Source: Lachnoclostridium sp. An14 (GTDB lineage Bacteria > Bacillota > Clostridia > Lachnospirales > Lachnospiraceae). From it: a stretch of DNA of 48,430 nt. A program made the position numbers and the translations under genes. Every line of letters starts with the position of its first letter. Position 1 is the stretch's first letter. Shown in pieces: positions 6,036 to 15,008 of the stretch. Below the pieces are notes generated by a model. The model saw only the letters and a list, made by a program, of their open reading frames with translations, ran no database searches and was not told the DNA's origin. The stretch is from assembly GCF_002160755.1 (NCBI RefSeq), contig NZ_NFLE01000032.1, positions 1-48,430 on the forward strand, in the 5' to 3' direction.

Positions 6036-7700
6036 CTATTCCCGCACCCGGCTTTTCGTCTCCTCCGCCAGCTCCTTCATCTCCCTGGCGTTTTGCAGAA
6101 CCGCTCCTGTGATCTCCACACCGCCCAGAAGCCTGGCCAGCTCCACGATCTGCTGCTCCCCGTCCAGACGGCGAATGGTGGTCACCGTCTTGGCATCCTT
6201 CGGCTCCTTCGCCATCTCAAAATGGCAGTCCGCCATGGACGCGATCTGGGGCAGATGGGTGATGCAGATGACCTGCCGGCTGCCGGAGATCACCGCCAGC
6301 TGCTCCGACACCTTCTGAGCCGTCCGCCCGCTGATTCCCGTATCAATCTCGTCGAATATCAGGGTGGGAACATCGTCCGTGTCCGCCAGCACCGTCTTGA
6401 TCGCCAGCATAATTCTGGAAAGCTCACCGCCGGAGGCCACCATTCCCAGCGGTTTCACACTCTCCCCCGGGTTGGTGGAAATGAGGAATTCCACATCGTC
6501 AAACCCGTGGGCCGTGTACTTTTCCAGCCTCCGGAAGGCGATCTCAAACTCCACATCCAGGAAATTCAGCTCCAGCAGGCTCTTTTTGATCCGCTCCGCC
6601 AGGCCTTCCGCCGCCTTCTGACGGACCTGGGACAGCTGGGCGCACAGTCCTTCCAGCCGCTCTCTGCTCTCCCGCAGCTCCTGCTCCGCCTTCAGCCGCA
6701 GCCCGTCATAGTTTTCCAGCTCGTCCAGGCGGCGTTTTTTCTCCTCCAGAGCCTGGAGCACCGCCTCCGTCCCGGCCCCGTACTTCGCCTCCAGGCCGTG
6801 GATCACGTCCAGCCGCTCCTCCACCCGGTGAAATTCCTCCTCGTCAAACACCATGCTGTCCAGATAAGAGGAAATGCCGTGGGCCACGTCGTTTAAAATG
6901 GCCTCCGCGTCAAAGAGCTGATCCTTCAGCTTGTCCAGCTCCTCCTCGTACTCGGCGGCCCGCTCCACGCCCTTCCTGGCCTCTCCCACATCCACAGCCG
7001 TCACCGCGCTGTAGGCGGCGGACAGGGCCTCCACGATCCTGCGGCTGCCCATAAACCGGCGGTAGGCCTTCGTCAGCTCCTCCTCCTCACCGGCTTTCAG
7101 GGCCGCCCCCTCGATCTCATCCACCTCAAACCGGAGGAAATCCGCCTCCCGCCGCCTCGTCTCCTCATCGGCGCAGAATCCCTGGGCCGTCTCCGCCAGG
7201 CCGCAGTAGCGGCGGTACTCCTCCCCCAGGGACTTCTTCAGTTTCTCCGCCCCGGCAAAACAGTCTAAAATCTCCAGATGCTTTGATTTATAAAGCAGGG
7301 ACTGGTGCTCGTGCTGTCCGTGAATGTCCAGCAAAAGCCCGGTGATCTCCCGCAGCCTGCCGATGGTCACCGTCTCATCATTGATGCGGCTGACGCTGCG
7401 GGAGGGCATGATCTTTCTGGAAATAATGAGAGTCCCGTCCTCGTCCGGGTTTACCCCCATCTCCCTCAGAATTCTTCCCTTCTCCCCGTCCACAGAGAAA
7501 ATCAGCTCAATGTAAGCGTACTCCGCCCCCCTGCGCACCATGTCCTTAGGCACCTTTCCGCCCAGTCCCATATTCACGGAGCCCATGAAAATGGACTTTC
7601 CCGATCCGGTTTCTCCCGTGAGGATGTTTAACCCCGCGCCGAATTCCACGTCAGCCCTCTCAATCAGGGCCAGATTGCGCACGTGCAGCTCTAAAAGCAT
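6036..7700 (-). CDS. recN: DNA repair protein RecN
   Basis: A 554-residue SMC-like ATPase that acts early in double-strand break repair. Walker A is GETGSGKS at residues 29-36. A long coiled-coil region covers about 150-370. The ABC signature SGGELSR is near residue 420, and Walker B LIFDEID has Asp450 and Glu451. Length is normal for the family. It ends the operon nusB-xseA-xseB-ispA-dxs-tlyA-nadK-argR-recN, standard in Clostridia. In many relatives spoIVB and spo0A follow recN; here a repeat element and an oppositely related regulator gene follow instead. argR ends 20 bp upstream, so co-transcription is likely. Confidence 0.97.
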   Translation of the reverse strand: MLLELHVRNLALIERADVEFGAGLNILTGETGSGKSIFMGSVNMGLGGKVPKDMVRRGAEYAYIELIFSVDGEKGRILREMGVNPDEDGTLIISRKIMPSRSVSRINDETVTIGRLREITGLLLDIHGQHEHQSLLYKSKHLEILDCFAGAEKLKKSLGEEYRRYCGLAETAQGFCADEETRRREADFLRFEVDEIEGAALKAGEEEELTKAYRRFMGSRRIVEALSAAYSAVTAVDVGEARKGVERAAEYEEELDKLKDQLFDAEAILNDVAHGISSYLDSMVFDEEEFHRVEERLDVIHGLEAKYGAGTEAVLQALEEKKRRLDELENYDGLRLKAEQELRESRERLEGLCAQLSQVRQKAAEGLAERIKKSLLELNFLDVEFEIAFRRLEKYTAHGFDDVEFLISTNPGESVKPLGMVASGGELSRIMLAIKTVLADTDDVPTLIFDEIDTGISGRTAQKVSEQLAVISGSRQVICITHLPQIASMADCHFEMAKEPKDAKTVTTIRRLDGEQQIVELARLLGGVEITGAVLQNAREMKELAEETKSRVRE

Positions 7701-7720
7701 AGTCCCTCCGTTTCTTCTGT

Positions 7721-8167
7721 CTATACCAGTATCTTTTTCAGCTTGTCCATCAAAATGATGGTGTCATCCACGCTGCGCACCGCGCAGAATATCGTATTGT
7801 CCCCGGCCACGCAGCCCACGATCTCGTGAAAATGGATGGCGTCCAGAGCCGCTGCCGCCGCCATGGCCATTCCCTCCACCGTCTTGATCACCAGGATATT
7901 CTGGGCCATGTCCATAGACATATAGCTGTCTCTCAGGATCCGGATATACTTGTCGCTGAAGGAATCCTGGCTCTGAAGCACCGCGTAGCGCTGCCTTCCG
8001 CCCTCCGTCTGAATCTTGGACAGCTTTAACTCTCTGATGTCTCTGGAGACGGTGGCCTGGGTCACGTTAAATCCCGCCCTGTTTAAATACTCCGCCAGCT
8101 CCTCCTGGGTCCCTATTTCATACTTTCCGATCAGCTCCACGATCTTGCTGTGTCTTTCCAGCTTCAT
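7721..8167 (-). CDS. argR: Arginine repressor ArgR/AhrC
   Basis: A 148-residue protein with a winged-helix DNA-binding half (residues 1-70, containing QATVSRDIRELKL near 37-49) and a C-terminal arginine-binding, hexamer-forming half with GCVAGDNTIF near 117-126. With arginine bound it represses arginine biosynthesis genes and activates catabolic ones. It lies between nadK (15 bp upstream) and recN (20 bp downstream), the usual Clostridial place, and no arginine genes are near, so it acts in trans. Start and length agree with the family. Confidence 0.96.
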   Translation of the reverse strand: MKLERHSKIVELIGKYEIGTQEELAEYLNRAGFNVTQATVSRDIRELKLSKIQTEGGRQRYAVLQSQDSFSDKYIRILRDSYMSMDMAQNILVIKTVEGMAMAAAAALDAIHFHEIVGCVAGDNTIFCAVRSVDDTIILMDKLKKILV

Positions 8168-8182
8168 CCTTTTCCTCCTCGC

Positions 8183-9049
8183 CTAAATTCCTGCCATTTT
8201 CCGTCTCAGATTGTCCATAAAAGAAATGTCGTTCAGCTTTACCAGGGTGGTTTCCACCGCCGACCGGCTGATCTCAATCACATCTCCCCTGGACATATCC
8301 ACCGCCGTGTCTCCGTCAAATACCGCCGCCTGCTCGCCGTCCTCGCCGTCCACAATCTCAATCCGCACCGTATCGTCCCCGCAGAGCACAATGCTGCGCA
8401 GATTCAGAGTGTGGGAACAGATGGGAGTCAGGATCATAATCCTGCAGTTGGGGGCGGAAATGGGGCCGCCTGCCGACAGGTTGTAGGCGGTGGAGCCGGT
8501 GGGGGTGGACAAAATCACCCCGTTGGCGGTGTAACTGCTGAAAAAGCGGCCGTTCACGCTGATGGACAGCTTGGTCACCTTCATGGAATCCTTTCTGGTC
8601 ACCACCAGCTCATTCAAGGCAACGTCCCGGAAACGGGTCCCGTCCCGCCCTTCCATTCTGCCCTCCAGCATCAGCCTCCGCTCCAGCACATAGCGATCCT
8701 CCAGCAGGGCGTCCAGTAGCTCCGGAATCTCCCCGTCACTCCCTTGGGTCAGGTAGCCTAACGTCCCCAGATTGATCCCCAGCATGGGGATATTTAAGCC
8801 CGCCAGGTCCCTGGCCGCCTGGATCAGGGTTCCATCCCCGCCCAGGGTGATCACGCAGTCCGTATCCCCAGGAATCCCCGCCGGGTCCGTGTACTTAAAC
8901 CCGTTTCCCGCCCGGCGGCCCTCCTCCATCTCCTCGCTCTCGCTCACCAGACAGGAGGCCCCCTTCAGGGTCAGGTATTCCTCAATCCGCTTAAGCGCCC
9001 TCCTGGTATTCTGCTTTCCCTTATTTGCTATCAAGTAAAATTTTTTCAT
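8183..9049 (-). CDS. nadK: NAD kinase
   Basis: A 288-residue NAD kinase that makes NADP from NAD and ATP. The nucleotide motif GGDGT is at residues 70-74, followed by the conserved NELVVTR and TANGVILSTPTGSTAY region, in which Asn, Thr and Gly contact NAD. The ATG at 9049 is chosen because GGAG lies just upstream and MKKFYLIANKG is the family's start; the open frame extends 39 codons further into tlyA, which is not likely to be translated. It lies 7 bp after tlyA and 15 bp before argR, so the three are almost certainly in one transcript. Confidence 0.96.
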   Translation of the reverse strand: MKKFYLIANKGKQNTRRALKRIEEYLTLKGASCLVSESEEMEEGRRAGNGFKYTDPAGIPGDTDCVITLGGDGTLIQAARDLAGLNIPMLGINLGTLGYLTQGSDGEIPELLDALLEDRYVLERRLMLEGRMEGRDGTRFRDVALNELVVTRKDSMKVTKLSISVNGRFFSSYTANGVILSTPTGSTAYNLSAGGPISAPNCRIMILTPICSHTLNLRSIVLCGDDTVRIEIVDGEDGEQAAVFDGDTAVDMSRGDVIEISRSAVETTLVKLNDISFMDNLRRKMAGI

Positions 9050-9056
9050 CTGTCTC

Positions 9057-9962
9057 CTATAAGCTCCTGTGCGCCATTTCCACCACGGTTTTCGGGTCCG
9101 GCATCGTCCCCGCCGCCGAGGTTTCATCCCCGCGGGGCACTTCTGCTGCCTCCTCTTTCTGTGCACCTGTCACGGCAGCCGCCGCGCCTGCGTCCGCCTC
9201 CTGCGGGCTGTCCTTTGCCAAACCGGCGTCCCCGTGGTTCTGCAGATACAGCAGATACTCAATATTCCCCTCCGGTCCCTTGATGGGGGAAAAGTCCAGG
9301 TTCAGCAGCTCAAAGCCAATGCTGCGGGCAAAGTCCATTACCATGCGGATCACCTCCAGATGGGTGCTTTTTTCCCGCACCACACCCTTCTTTCCCACCT
9401 TTTCCCGCCCCGCCTCAAACTGGGGCTTGATCAGGCAGACCACCTGGCCATCCTCCTTTAACAGGGCCTTTACCGGCCCCAGCACCTTCGTCAGGGAGAT
9501 AAAGGACACGTCAATGGACGCAAAATCCAGCCGGTCGGCGATGTCCTCCGGTTTCACATAGCGGATATTGGTCTTTTCCATGCAGACCACCCGCTCATCG
9601 TTGCGCAGTTTCCAGGCCAGCTGGCCGTGGCCCACGTCCACGGAATACACCTTTACCGCCCCGTTCTGGAGCATACAGTCTGTAAAACCGCCGGTGGAGG
9701 CGCCCACGTCCATGCAGACCTTCCCGTCCAGCCTTACGCCGAACTCCTTCATCGCCTTCTCCAGCTTTAAGCCGCCCCGGCTCACGTAAGCCAGGGTGTG
9801 GCCCCGCACCTCCACCTGAGCTGTGCTCTCAAAGGTGCTCCCGGCCTTGTCCTCCTTCTGCCCGTCCACGTACACGATGCCGGACATGATAATGGCCTTC
9901 GCCTTCTCCCTGGATTCCGCCAGGCCCCGGTTTACCATCAAAACGTCTAACCGTTCCTTCAT
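9057..9962 (-). CDS. tlyA: TlyA-family rRNA 2'-O-methyltransferase
   Basis: A 301-residue protein with an N-terminal S4 RNA-binding domain (about residues 1-62) and an FtsJ-type methyltransferase domain, whose SAM motif MDVGASTGGFTDC is at residues 84-96. Members methylate ribosomal RNA riboses. The last 55 residues or so are an Ala/Glu/Gly-rich extension beyond the usual family end near 245-250, of unknown use and unlike most homologues. It sits between dxs and nadK, the standard Clostridial order. The start is supported by the conserved MKERLDVLMVNRG opening. Confidence 0.94.
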   Translation of the reverse strand: MKERLDVLMVNRGLAESREKAKAIIMSGIVYVDGQKEDKAGSTFESTAQVEVRGHTLAYVSRGGLKLEKAMKEFGVRLDGKVCMDVGASTGGFTDCMLQNGAVKVYSVDVGHGQLAWKLRNDERVVCMEKTNIRYVKPEDIADRLDFASIDVSFISLTKVLGPVKALLKEDGQVVCLIKPQFEAGREKVGKKGVVREKSTHLEVIRMVMDFARSIGFELLNLDFSPIKGPEGNIEYLLYLQNHGDAGLAKDSPQEADAGAAAAVTGAQKEEAAEVPRGDETSAAGTMPDPKTVVEMAHRSL

Positions 9963-10040
9963 TTCTCGTCTCTCCTTGTCATCCTGATCCGGAAACCGTT
10001 TTCCCGGGGGCCTCCTCCCCCAGGTTTCCTGCCTTCCGGA

Positions 10041-11903
10041 CTACATCCGGAAAAACTCCTTCATCCTCCGGATCACCGAATCGCTGTCGATTCCCAGTCC
10101 CTCCCGCAGCTTTGACACGTTTCCGTGCTCCACGTAGGCGTCGGGAAGGGCAATATTTAACACCTGAATCTGGGGATAATGCCGGTGCACGTAGGCCGTC
10201 ACCGCCAGGCCGTATCCGCCCTGGAGCACATTTTCCTCCAGCGTCACCAGTTTCCCATGTTTCTCAGCCAGCCGGTCGATGAGGTCCGTGTCCACCGGTT
10301 TCACAAACCGGCCGTTTGCCAGAGAACAGGCATAGCCCATCTCCTTCCACTTCTCCCTCACGTGCTCCGCGGTGCTCACCATGCTGCCCACCGCCAGCAG
10401 GGCGCAGTCCTCCTCCTCGTACAGGAGCTCTCCCTTTCCGTACTCCACAGGGGCCGCAAACTCCTTCAGGCCGCGGTACGCCTGTCCTCTGGGATAGCGG
10501 ATGGCCAGCGGCCTGTCGTAGGTCATGGCAAAGTCCAGCATGGCCCGCAGCTCCCACAGGTTTTTGGGGGCCATCACACTCATGTTGGGGACAGAGGTCA
10601 GATAGGAATAGTCAAAAATCCCCTGATGGGTTTCCCCGTCGCTCCCCACTAACCCCGCCCGGTCAATACAAAACAGCACCGGAAGGTTCTGAATGCAGAC
10701 GTCGTGGACAATCTGGTCATATCCTCTCTGCAAAAAGGAGGAATACACCGCCACCACCGGCCGCAGCCCCGCCGCGGCCATGCCGGCCGCCGACGTAACC
10801 GCGTGCTCCTCGGCGATTCCCACATCGAAAAACCGTTTCGGGAACCGTTTCGCGAAATGGCTTAACCCGGTGCCGTCCGGCATGGCCGCCGTCACCGCCA
10901 CGATGCGCTCGTCCTTCTCCGCCAGTTGGCAGAGTTTTTTTGCGAAAATGTCAGTGTAATCCGGGTATTTCTTCTCCGCCTTCGGCTTTCCCGTCTCCAC
11001 GTCGAAGGGGCTGATTCCGTGAAAACGGGAGGGATTTCTCTCCGCCGGGGCGTATCCCTTCCCCTTCTTCGTCCTCACGTGCACCAGCACCGCGTGATCC
11101 AGCTTTTTCGCCTCCCGAAACACCTTCCGCAGGGCCCGGATGTCATGGCCGTCCACCGGCCCCAAATAGGTGATCCCCATATTTTCAAAGAGCATCCCCG
11201 GAATGAGGAGCTGCTTGATGCCGTTTTTCGTGCGGCTGATCTTGTCAATGAGGGGACGGCCGATCACCGGCACCTTCTCCAGGCTGTTGTTCACCAGCCG
11301 TTTCAGATCATTGTAGCCCTCTCCCGTGCGGATGCCGTTTAAATACCGGGACATTCCTCCCACGTTTTCGGAGATGGACATATTGTTGTCATTGAGCACA
11401 ATGATGAAATTCCGGTTCATGCGGGCGGCGTTGTTTAACGCCTCATAGGCCATGCCGCCGGTGAGGGCCCCGTCTCCGATGACGGAAACCACATAGTGGT
11501 CCTGCCCCAAAATATCCCTGCCCTGGGCCATTCCCAGGCCGGCGGAGATGGAGGTGGAGCTGTGCCCCGTATCAAAGGCATCATAGGGGCTTTCCTTTCT
11601 CTTTGGAAATCCGCTGATTCCCCCATACTGGCGCAGCTCGTCAAACATCTCCCGCCTGCCGCTCAAAATCTTGTGGGTGTAGGCCTGATGGCCCACGTCC
11701 CAGATGATCTTGTCCTCCGGCAGGTCAAAGCTTAAAAACATGGCGATGGTCAGCTCCACCACCCCCAGGTTTGAGGCCAGGTGTCCTCCGGTGACGCTGA
11801 TCTTCTCGATCAGGAAGTCCCGGATCTCCTGGGCCAGGAGCTTTTGCTCCTCTAAATCCAATTTCTTTATATCCTCCGGATTCTGTATCTGTTCCAGTAT
11901 CAT
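10041..11903 (-). CDS. dxs: 1-deoxy-D-xylulose-5-phosphate synthase
   Basis: A 620-residue transketolase-like enzyme that joins pyruvate and glyceraldehyde 3-phosphate, the first step of the MEP isoprenoid pathway. The thiamine-diphosphate and magnesium motif is seen in the GDGALTGG region with the NDNNMSIS loop downstream. The central GIAEEHAVTSAAGMA stretch belongs to the pyrimidine-binding domain, and RYPRGQ lies near residue 480. Full length. It follows ispA by 32 bp, so the gene for prenyl chain synthesis and the gene that feeds it are together. Confidence 0.97.
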   Translation of the reverse strand: MILEQIQNPEDIKKLDLEEQKLLAQEIRDFLIEKISVTGGHLASNLGVVELTIAMFLSFDLPEDKIIWDVGHQAYTHKILSGRREMFDELRQYGGISGFPKRKESPYDAFDTGHSSTSISAGLGMAQGRDILGQDHYVVSVIGDGALTGGMAYEALNNAARMNRNFIIVLNDNNMSISENVGGMSRYLNGIRTGEGYNDLKRLVNNSLEKVPVIGRPLIDKISRTKNGIKQLLIPGMLFENMGITYLGPVDGHDIRALRKVFREAKKLDHAVLVHVRTKKGKGYAPAERNPSRFHGISPFDVETGKPKAEKKYPDYTDIFAKKLCQLAEKDERIVAVTAAMPDGTGLSHFAKRFPKRFFDVGIAEEHAVTSAAGMAAAGLRPVVAVYSSFLQRGYDQIVHDVCIQNLPVLFCIDRAGLVGSDGETHQGIFDYSYLTSVPNMSVMAPKNLWELRAMLDFAMTYDRPLAIRYPRGQAYRGLKEFAAPVEYGKGELLYEEEDCALLAVGSMVSTAEHVREKWKEMGYACSLANGRFVKPVDTDLIDRLAEKHGKLVTLEENVLQGGYGLAVTAYVHRHYPQIQVLNIALPDAYVEHGNVSKLREGLGIDSDSVIRRMKEFFRM

Positions 11904-11935
11904 ATCAATGTACCCTTCTTCCCTGTCCCCGGGTG

Positions 11936-12823
11936 TTACTTTCTCCGGTCAGTCAGCATATTGATCAGTTCCTCCAGGAATTCATTTCTCCTGTCCAGGG
12001 ATGCCAAAAGCTCCACCGCGCGGGCGGAAATGGCCTTCACATCCTCCCTGGCCTTCTGAAGTCCCTCCAGGGTGACGTAGGTGGTCTTATTGTTCTTCTC
12101 GTCGCTGAGCACCGGTTTTCCCAGCTCTTTGGCGTCCCCCGTCACGTCCAGGATGTCGTCCTGGATCTGGAACGCCAGGCCCACCAGGGAGGCGATCTCC
12201 TCCATGATCTTGACCTCCTTTTCACCGGCTCCCGCCAGCACGGCGCCGATCATCAGGGACGCCTCCAAAAGGGCTCCCGTCTTCAGCCGGTAGATAAAAT
12301 CCAGCTTTTCCCTGGGAATGGGCTGGTTCGTCAGCTCCACGTCCACCGTCTGACCGCCGATCATCCCGTAGATGCCTGTCTTTTCCGCCAGAATGCCCAT
12401 ACAGCGGCCCACCTTCGCCGGGTCGCCGCCCAGGGCCAGGGCCTTCGCCGCCGTCTCAAAGGCGTAGATCATCAGCCCGTCCCCCGCCAGCACAGCCATG
12501 TCGTAGCCGTATTTCACCCAGGCGGTGGGCTTTCCCCGGCGCAGGGTGTCATTGTCCATGCAGGGCAGGTCGTCGTGGATCAAGGAGGAGGTGTGGATCA
12601 TCTCCATGGCCGCCATAAACGGCTCGATCTTCTCCCCCGTTCCGCCAAAGAGGCGGTAGCTCTCCCGCATCAGCAGCGGACGGAGCCGTTTTCCCCCGGC
12701 GTTCACACTGTAATCCATGGCGTCCAGCACCGTTTTCTGGAACCCTTCCACAGGGGGCAGGTACTTTTTCACAATGGCCTCTGTCTCTGCCGTCTCCCGG
12801 ATCAGCCGCTCCTCTCCCATCAT
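11936..12823 (-). CDS. ispA: Farnesyl/geranyl diphosphate synthase
   Basis: A 295-residue polyprenyl synthetase. The first Asp-rich motif is in LIHDDLPCMDND and the second in FQIQDDILDV; both bind magnesium and the allylic diphosphate. It makes C15 (perhaps C20) prenyl diphosphates for undecaprenyl and quinone precursors. The ATG at 12823 overlaps the xseB stop as ATGA, so translation is coupled; a second ATG follows at once (12820). The longer open frame upstream lies inside xseB and is not expected to be used. Confidence 0.95.
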   Translation of the reverse strand: MMGEERLIRETAETEAIVKKYLPPVEGFQKTVLDAMDYSVNAGGKRLRPLLMRESYRLFGGTGEKIEPFMAAMEMIHTSSLIHDDLPCMDNDTLRRGKPTAWVKYGYDMAVLAGDGLMIYAFETAAKALALGGDPAKVGRCMGILAEKTGIYGMIGGQTVDVELTNQPIPREKLDFIYRLKTGALLEASLMIGAVLAGAGEKEVKIMEEIASLVGLAFQIQDDILDVTGDAKELGKPVLSDEKNNKTTYVTLEGLQKAREDVKAISARAVELLASLDRRNEFLEELINMLTDRRK

Positions 12824-13056
12824 GATTCCTCTCCTTCCCCGCCGAGCACCTGAATCTGTTTCTCCACCCGGTCGATCTTGTCGTGACACGCCTTTACTAA
12901 TTTCATTCCCTTTTCATAATATTGAAAAGTCTCCTCCAGGGAGCACTCTCCTTCTTCTATATGGGCGAGAACCTCCTCCAGCCTGGCGAAGGTCTCCTCG
13001 ATGGACAGCTCCTCCTCCGGAGCCGCCTCCTCTCCCGCTTTCTTTCTCGGTGACAT
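12820..13056 (-). CDS. xseB: Exodeoxyribonuclease VII small subunit
   Basis: A 78-residue helical protein with the family pattern ETFARLEEVLAHIEEGECSLEE and a C-terminal helix EKGMKLVKACHDKI. It forms the small subunit that joins XseA in exonuclease VII, which degrades single-stranded DNA. The ATG at 13056 has AAAGGAGAG before it and gives normal length. It is 118 bp downstream of xseA and overlaps ispA by four bases. Confidence 0.93.
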   Translation of the reverse strand: MSPRKKAGEEAAPEEELSIEETFARLEEVLAHIEEGECSLEETFQYYEKGMKLVKACHDKIDRVEKQIQVLGGEGEES

Positions 13057-13174
13057 ACCTCTCTCCTTTGCGTCATTGCTTTCCGCCGCCGGAAACGGCG
13101 CCTGTATCCTCAGATTTCCCAAACCGTACCAGCCGGCAGCTCTCTCCCCGGGAAACGCGTCCCAGCCGGCAGGT

Positions 13175-14380
13175 TTATTTCATAGAAACCATCTTCTCCA
13201 CCGTCTCTGCGGTGACGCTCCCGTCCGCCAGGTGCACCCGGAACCGGTCTCCCACCTCCAGCTGGGTCACGGACTTCAGCCGTTTCCCCTGGATGTCCGT
13301 CACAAAGCCATAGCCGCTGCTGATTTTATCCAGAGGGGACAGGCCGGAAAGCCGTCCCGCAAGGAGGGCCAGCCGGTGCCTGTGGTTTTCCAGACGGCTC
13401 TCCATCAGGAGCCGGAGCTGATCCTCCCAGTCCGCCAGAAGCTGGCGTTTCTCATTTAACTGCCGCTCCGGATGGCGCAGTTTCAGCCGGTACTCAAAAT
13501 CCCGCACCTGGAACCGTTTCCGCTCCAGGGTCCTGTCCATAGCCCGCTCCAGCCGCTCCCTATCCAGCCGCAGCTGCTCCTCAAACTGCCAGTAGTCAAA
13601 GACCGCCAGCTCCGCCGCCGCCGAGGGCGTGGGCGCCCGCAGGTCCGCCACGTAGTCGGCGATGGTCACATCCGTCTCGTGGCCCACCGCCGAGATCACC
13701 GGCGTCCGGCAGTTGAAAATGGCCCGCGCCACCAGCTCCTCGTTAAACGCCCACAAATCCTCGATGGAGCCGCCCCCGCGGCCCACGATGATCACGTCAA
13801 GCCCCATGGCATCCAGGGTCTCAATGCCCTTTGCAATGCTGTATTTTGCCTGCTCCCCCTGCACCAGGGCCGGACAGAGCACAAGCTGTACGTAGGGGTT
13901 TCGCCGTCTGGCGATATTCATGATGTCCCGGATGGCTGCCCCCGTGCTGGCGGTGACGATGCCCACGGTCCTGGCGTAACGGGGAATGGGCTGCTTGTAC
14001 TCCTGGGCGAACATCCCCATCTCCTCCAGCTCATCCCTCAGTTTCTGGAACCGGAGAAAGAGGTCTCCCGCCCCGTCTAAGGCGATCTGCCTGGCATAGA
14101 GCTGATACCGTCCGTCCCTCTCGTACACGTCCACAGAGCCGGAGGCCACTACCTGCTGCCCCTCCTGGAGCTTAAAATCCAGGCCGCCCCGGTTTCCCGC
14201 GAACATCACCGCGGAAATGGCGCTGCCCCCGTCCTTCAATGTGAAATAGATGTGACCTGATGTGTGGTATTTGCAGTTTGAGACCTCCCCCCGCACGGAA
14301 ATCCGGCTTAAGGCGAAGTCCTGCAGAAACATATTTTTGATGTAAGCGTTCACCTGGGATACGGAATACACGCTGGCCAT
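13175..14380 (-). CDS. xseA: Exodeoxyribonuclease VII large subunit
   Basis: A 401-residue protein with an N-terminal OB-fold (about residues 1-100, YSVSQVNAYIK start) and the catalytic Exonuc_VII_L domain holding the conserved VGRGGGSIEDLWAFN stretch and HETD in SAVGHETDVTIADYVAD. A basic coiled-coil lies at 265-350. It cuts single-stranded DNA together with XseB. It starts 4 bp after nusB, so the two are co-translated. Confidence 0.96.
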   Translation of the reverse strand: MASVYSVSQVNAYIKNMFLQDFALSRISVRGEVSNCKYHTSGHIYFTLKDGGSAISAVMFAGNRGGLDFKLQEGQQVVASGSVDVYERDGRYQLYARQIALDGAGDLFLRFQKLRDELEEMGMFAQEYKQPIPRYARTVGIVTASTGAAIRDIMNIARRRNPYVQLVLCPALVQGEQAKYSIAKGIETLDAMGLDVIIVGRGGGSIEDLWAFNEELVARAIFNCRTPVISAVGHETDVTIADYVADLRAPTPSAAAELAVFDYWQFEEQLRLDRERLERAMDRTLERKRFQVRDFEYRLKLRHPERQLNEKRQLLADWEDQLRLLMESRLENHRHRLALLAGRLSGLSPLDKISSGYGFVTDIQGKRLKSVTQLEVGDRFRVHLADGSVTAETVEKMVSMK

Positions 14381-14384
14381 AGGA

Positions 14385-14828
14385 TTACACCAGCTTTGCC
14401 AAGATCCCGTTTACAAAGGCGGGAGAATCGCTGCCGCCAAACTTTTTCGCCAGCTCCACCGCCTCGTTGATCGCCACCTTCTCCGGAACGGTGTCGTCAT
14501 GTTTCATCTCATAGAGGGCCAGACGCAGAATGGTCAGCTCCACCTTTCCCATACGGCGGGTCTTCCACCCCTCTGCCACCTGGTTCAGGCACTCGTCCAG
14601 CTCCGGAATGGTCTCCATGATGCTCTCCACACGGCCGTGGAGATACTCCTTATCCTTCTCCTCCAGTCCGACCTGATGGATGACCTGGAGTTTTCCCTCC
14701 TCATCCGTCTCGTCCTCCGCAGGAGCGTCAAAATAGCTTTCCAGCTGCTGCTCCGCCTCTTTTGTATCGTAAAAATTAGCACAGAACAGCATTTTAAAAC
14801 AATGCTCCCTCAGCTCTCGTCTGGTCAT
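14385..14828 (-). CDS. nusB: Transcription antitermination factor NusB
   Basis: A 147-residue all-helical protein. With NusE it binds boxA RNA and supports ribosomal RNA transcription. The C-terminal part is typical: [29 protein letters not shown]. The ATG at 14828 follows an AGGAGG site (14835-14840); the start 16 codons further up has none. A promoter at 14877-14905 makes it the first gene of the long operon down to recN. A longer acidic loop (residues about 45-65) is a small departure from short NusB proteins. Confidence 0.95.
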   Translation of the reverse strand: MTRRELREHCFKMLFCANFYDTKEAEQQLESYFDAPAEDETDEEGKLQVIHQVGLEEKDKEYLHGRVESIMETIPELDECLNQVAEGWKTRRMGKVELTILRLALYEMKHDDTVPEKVAINEAVELAKKFGGSDSPAFVNGILAKLV

Positions 14829-14876
14829 GCTTTTTCCTCCTGAATGTGTTCTCAATCTGTTGTTTGAAGTTCTCAC

Positions 14877-14905
14877 ATTATACCATTTCAGCGGGTATTA
14901 TGCAA
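14877..14905 (-). promoter_or_regulatory. Promoter of the nusB-to-recN operon
   Basis: On the minus strand TTGCAT (14905-14900) and TATAAT (14882-14877) are 17 bp apart. It lies between the pfkA terminator and the nusB ribosome site. Confidence 0.75.
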
Positions 14906-14949
14906 GGTTTATGCAAAAAAGTGTGGGCCGCGGCGCGTTTTCGCAGCCC

Positions 14950-14996
14950 AAAAAGACAACGAGAGCGTCCCCCAGCCCTTTCTGGGAAACGCTCTC
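14950..14996 (-). terminator. Intrinsic terminator of pfkA
   Basis: A 15-bp fully paired stem (14961-14975 with 14982-14996, two G-U pairs as RNA) with a 6-base loop. On the minus strand it is followed after a short gap by TTTTT. It begins 12 bp after the pfkA stop. Confidence 0.9.
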
Positions 14997-15008
14997 TCCT
15001 TCCGCCTA

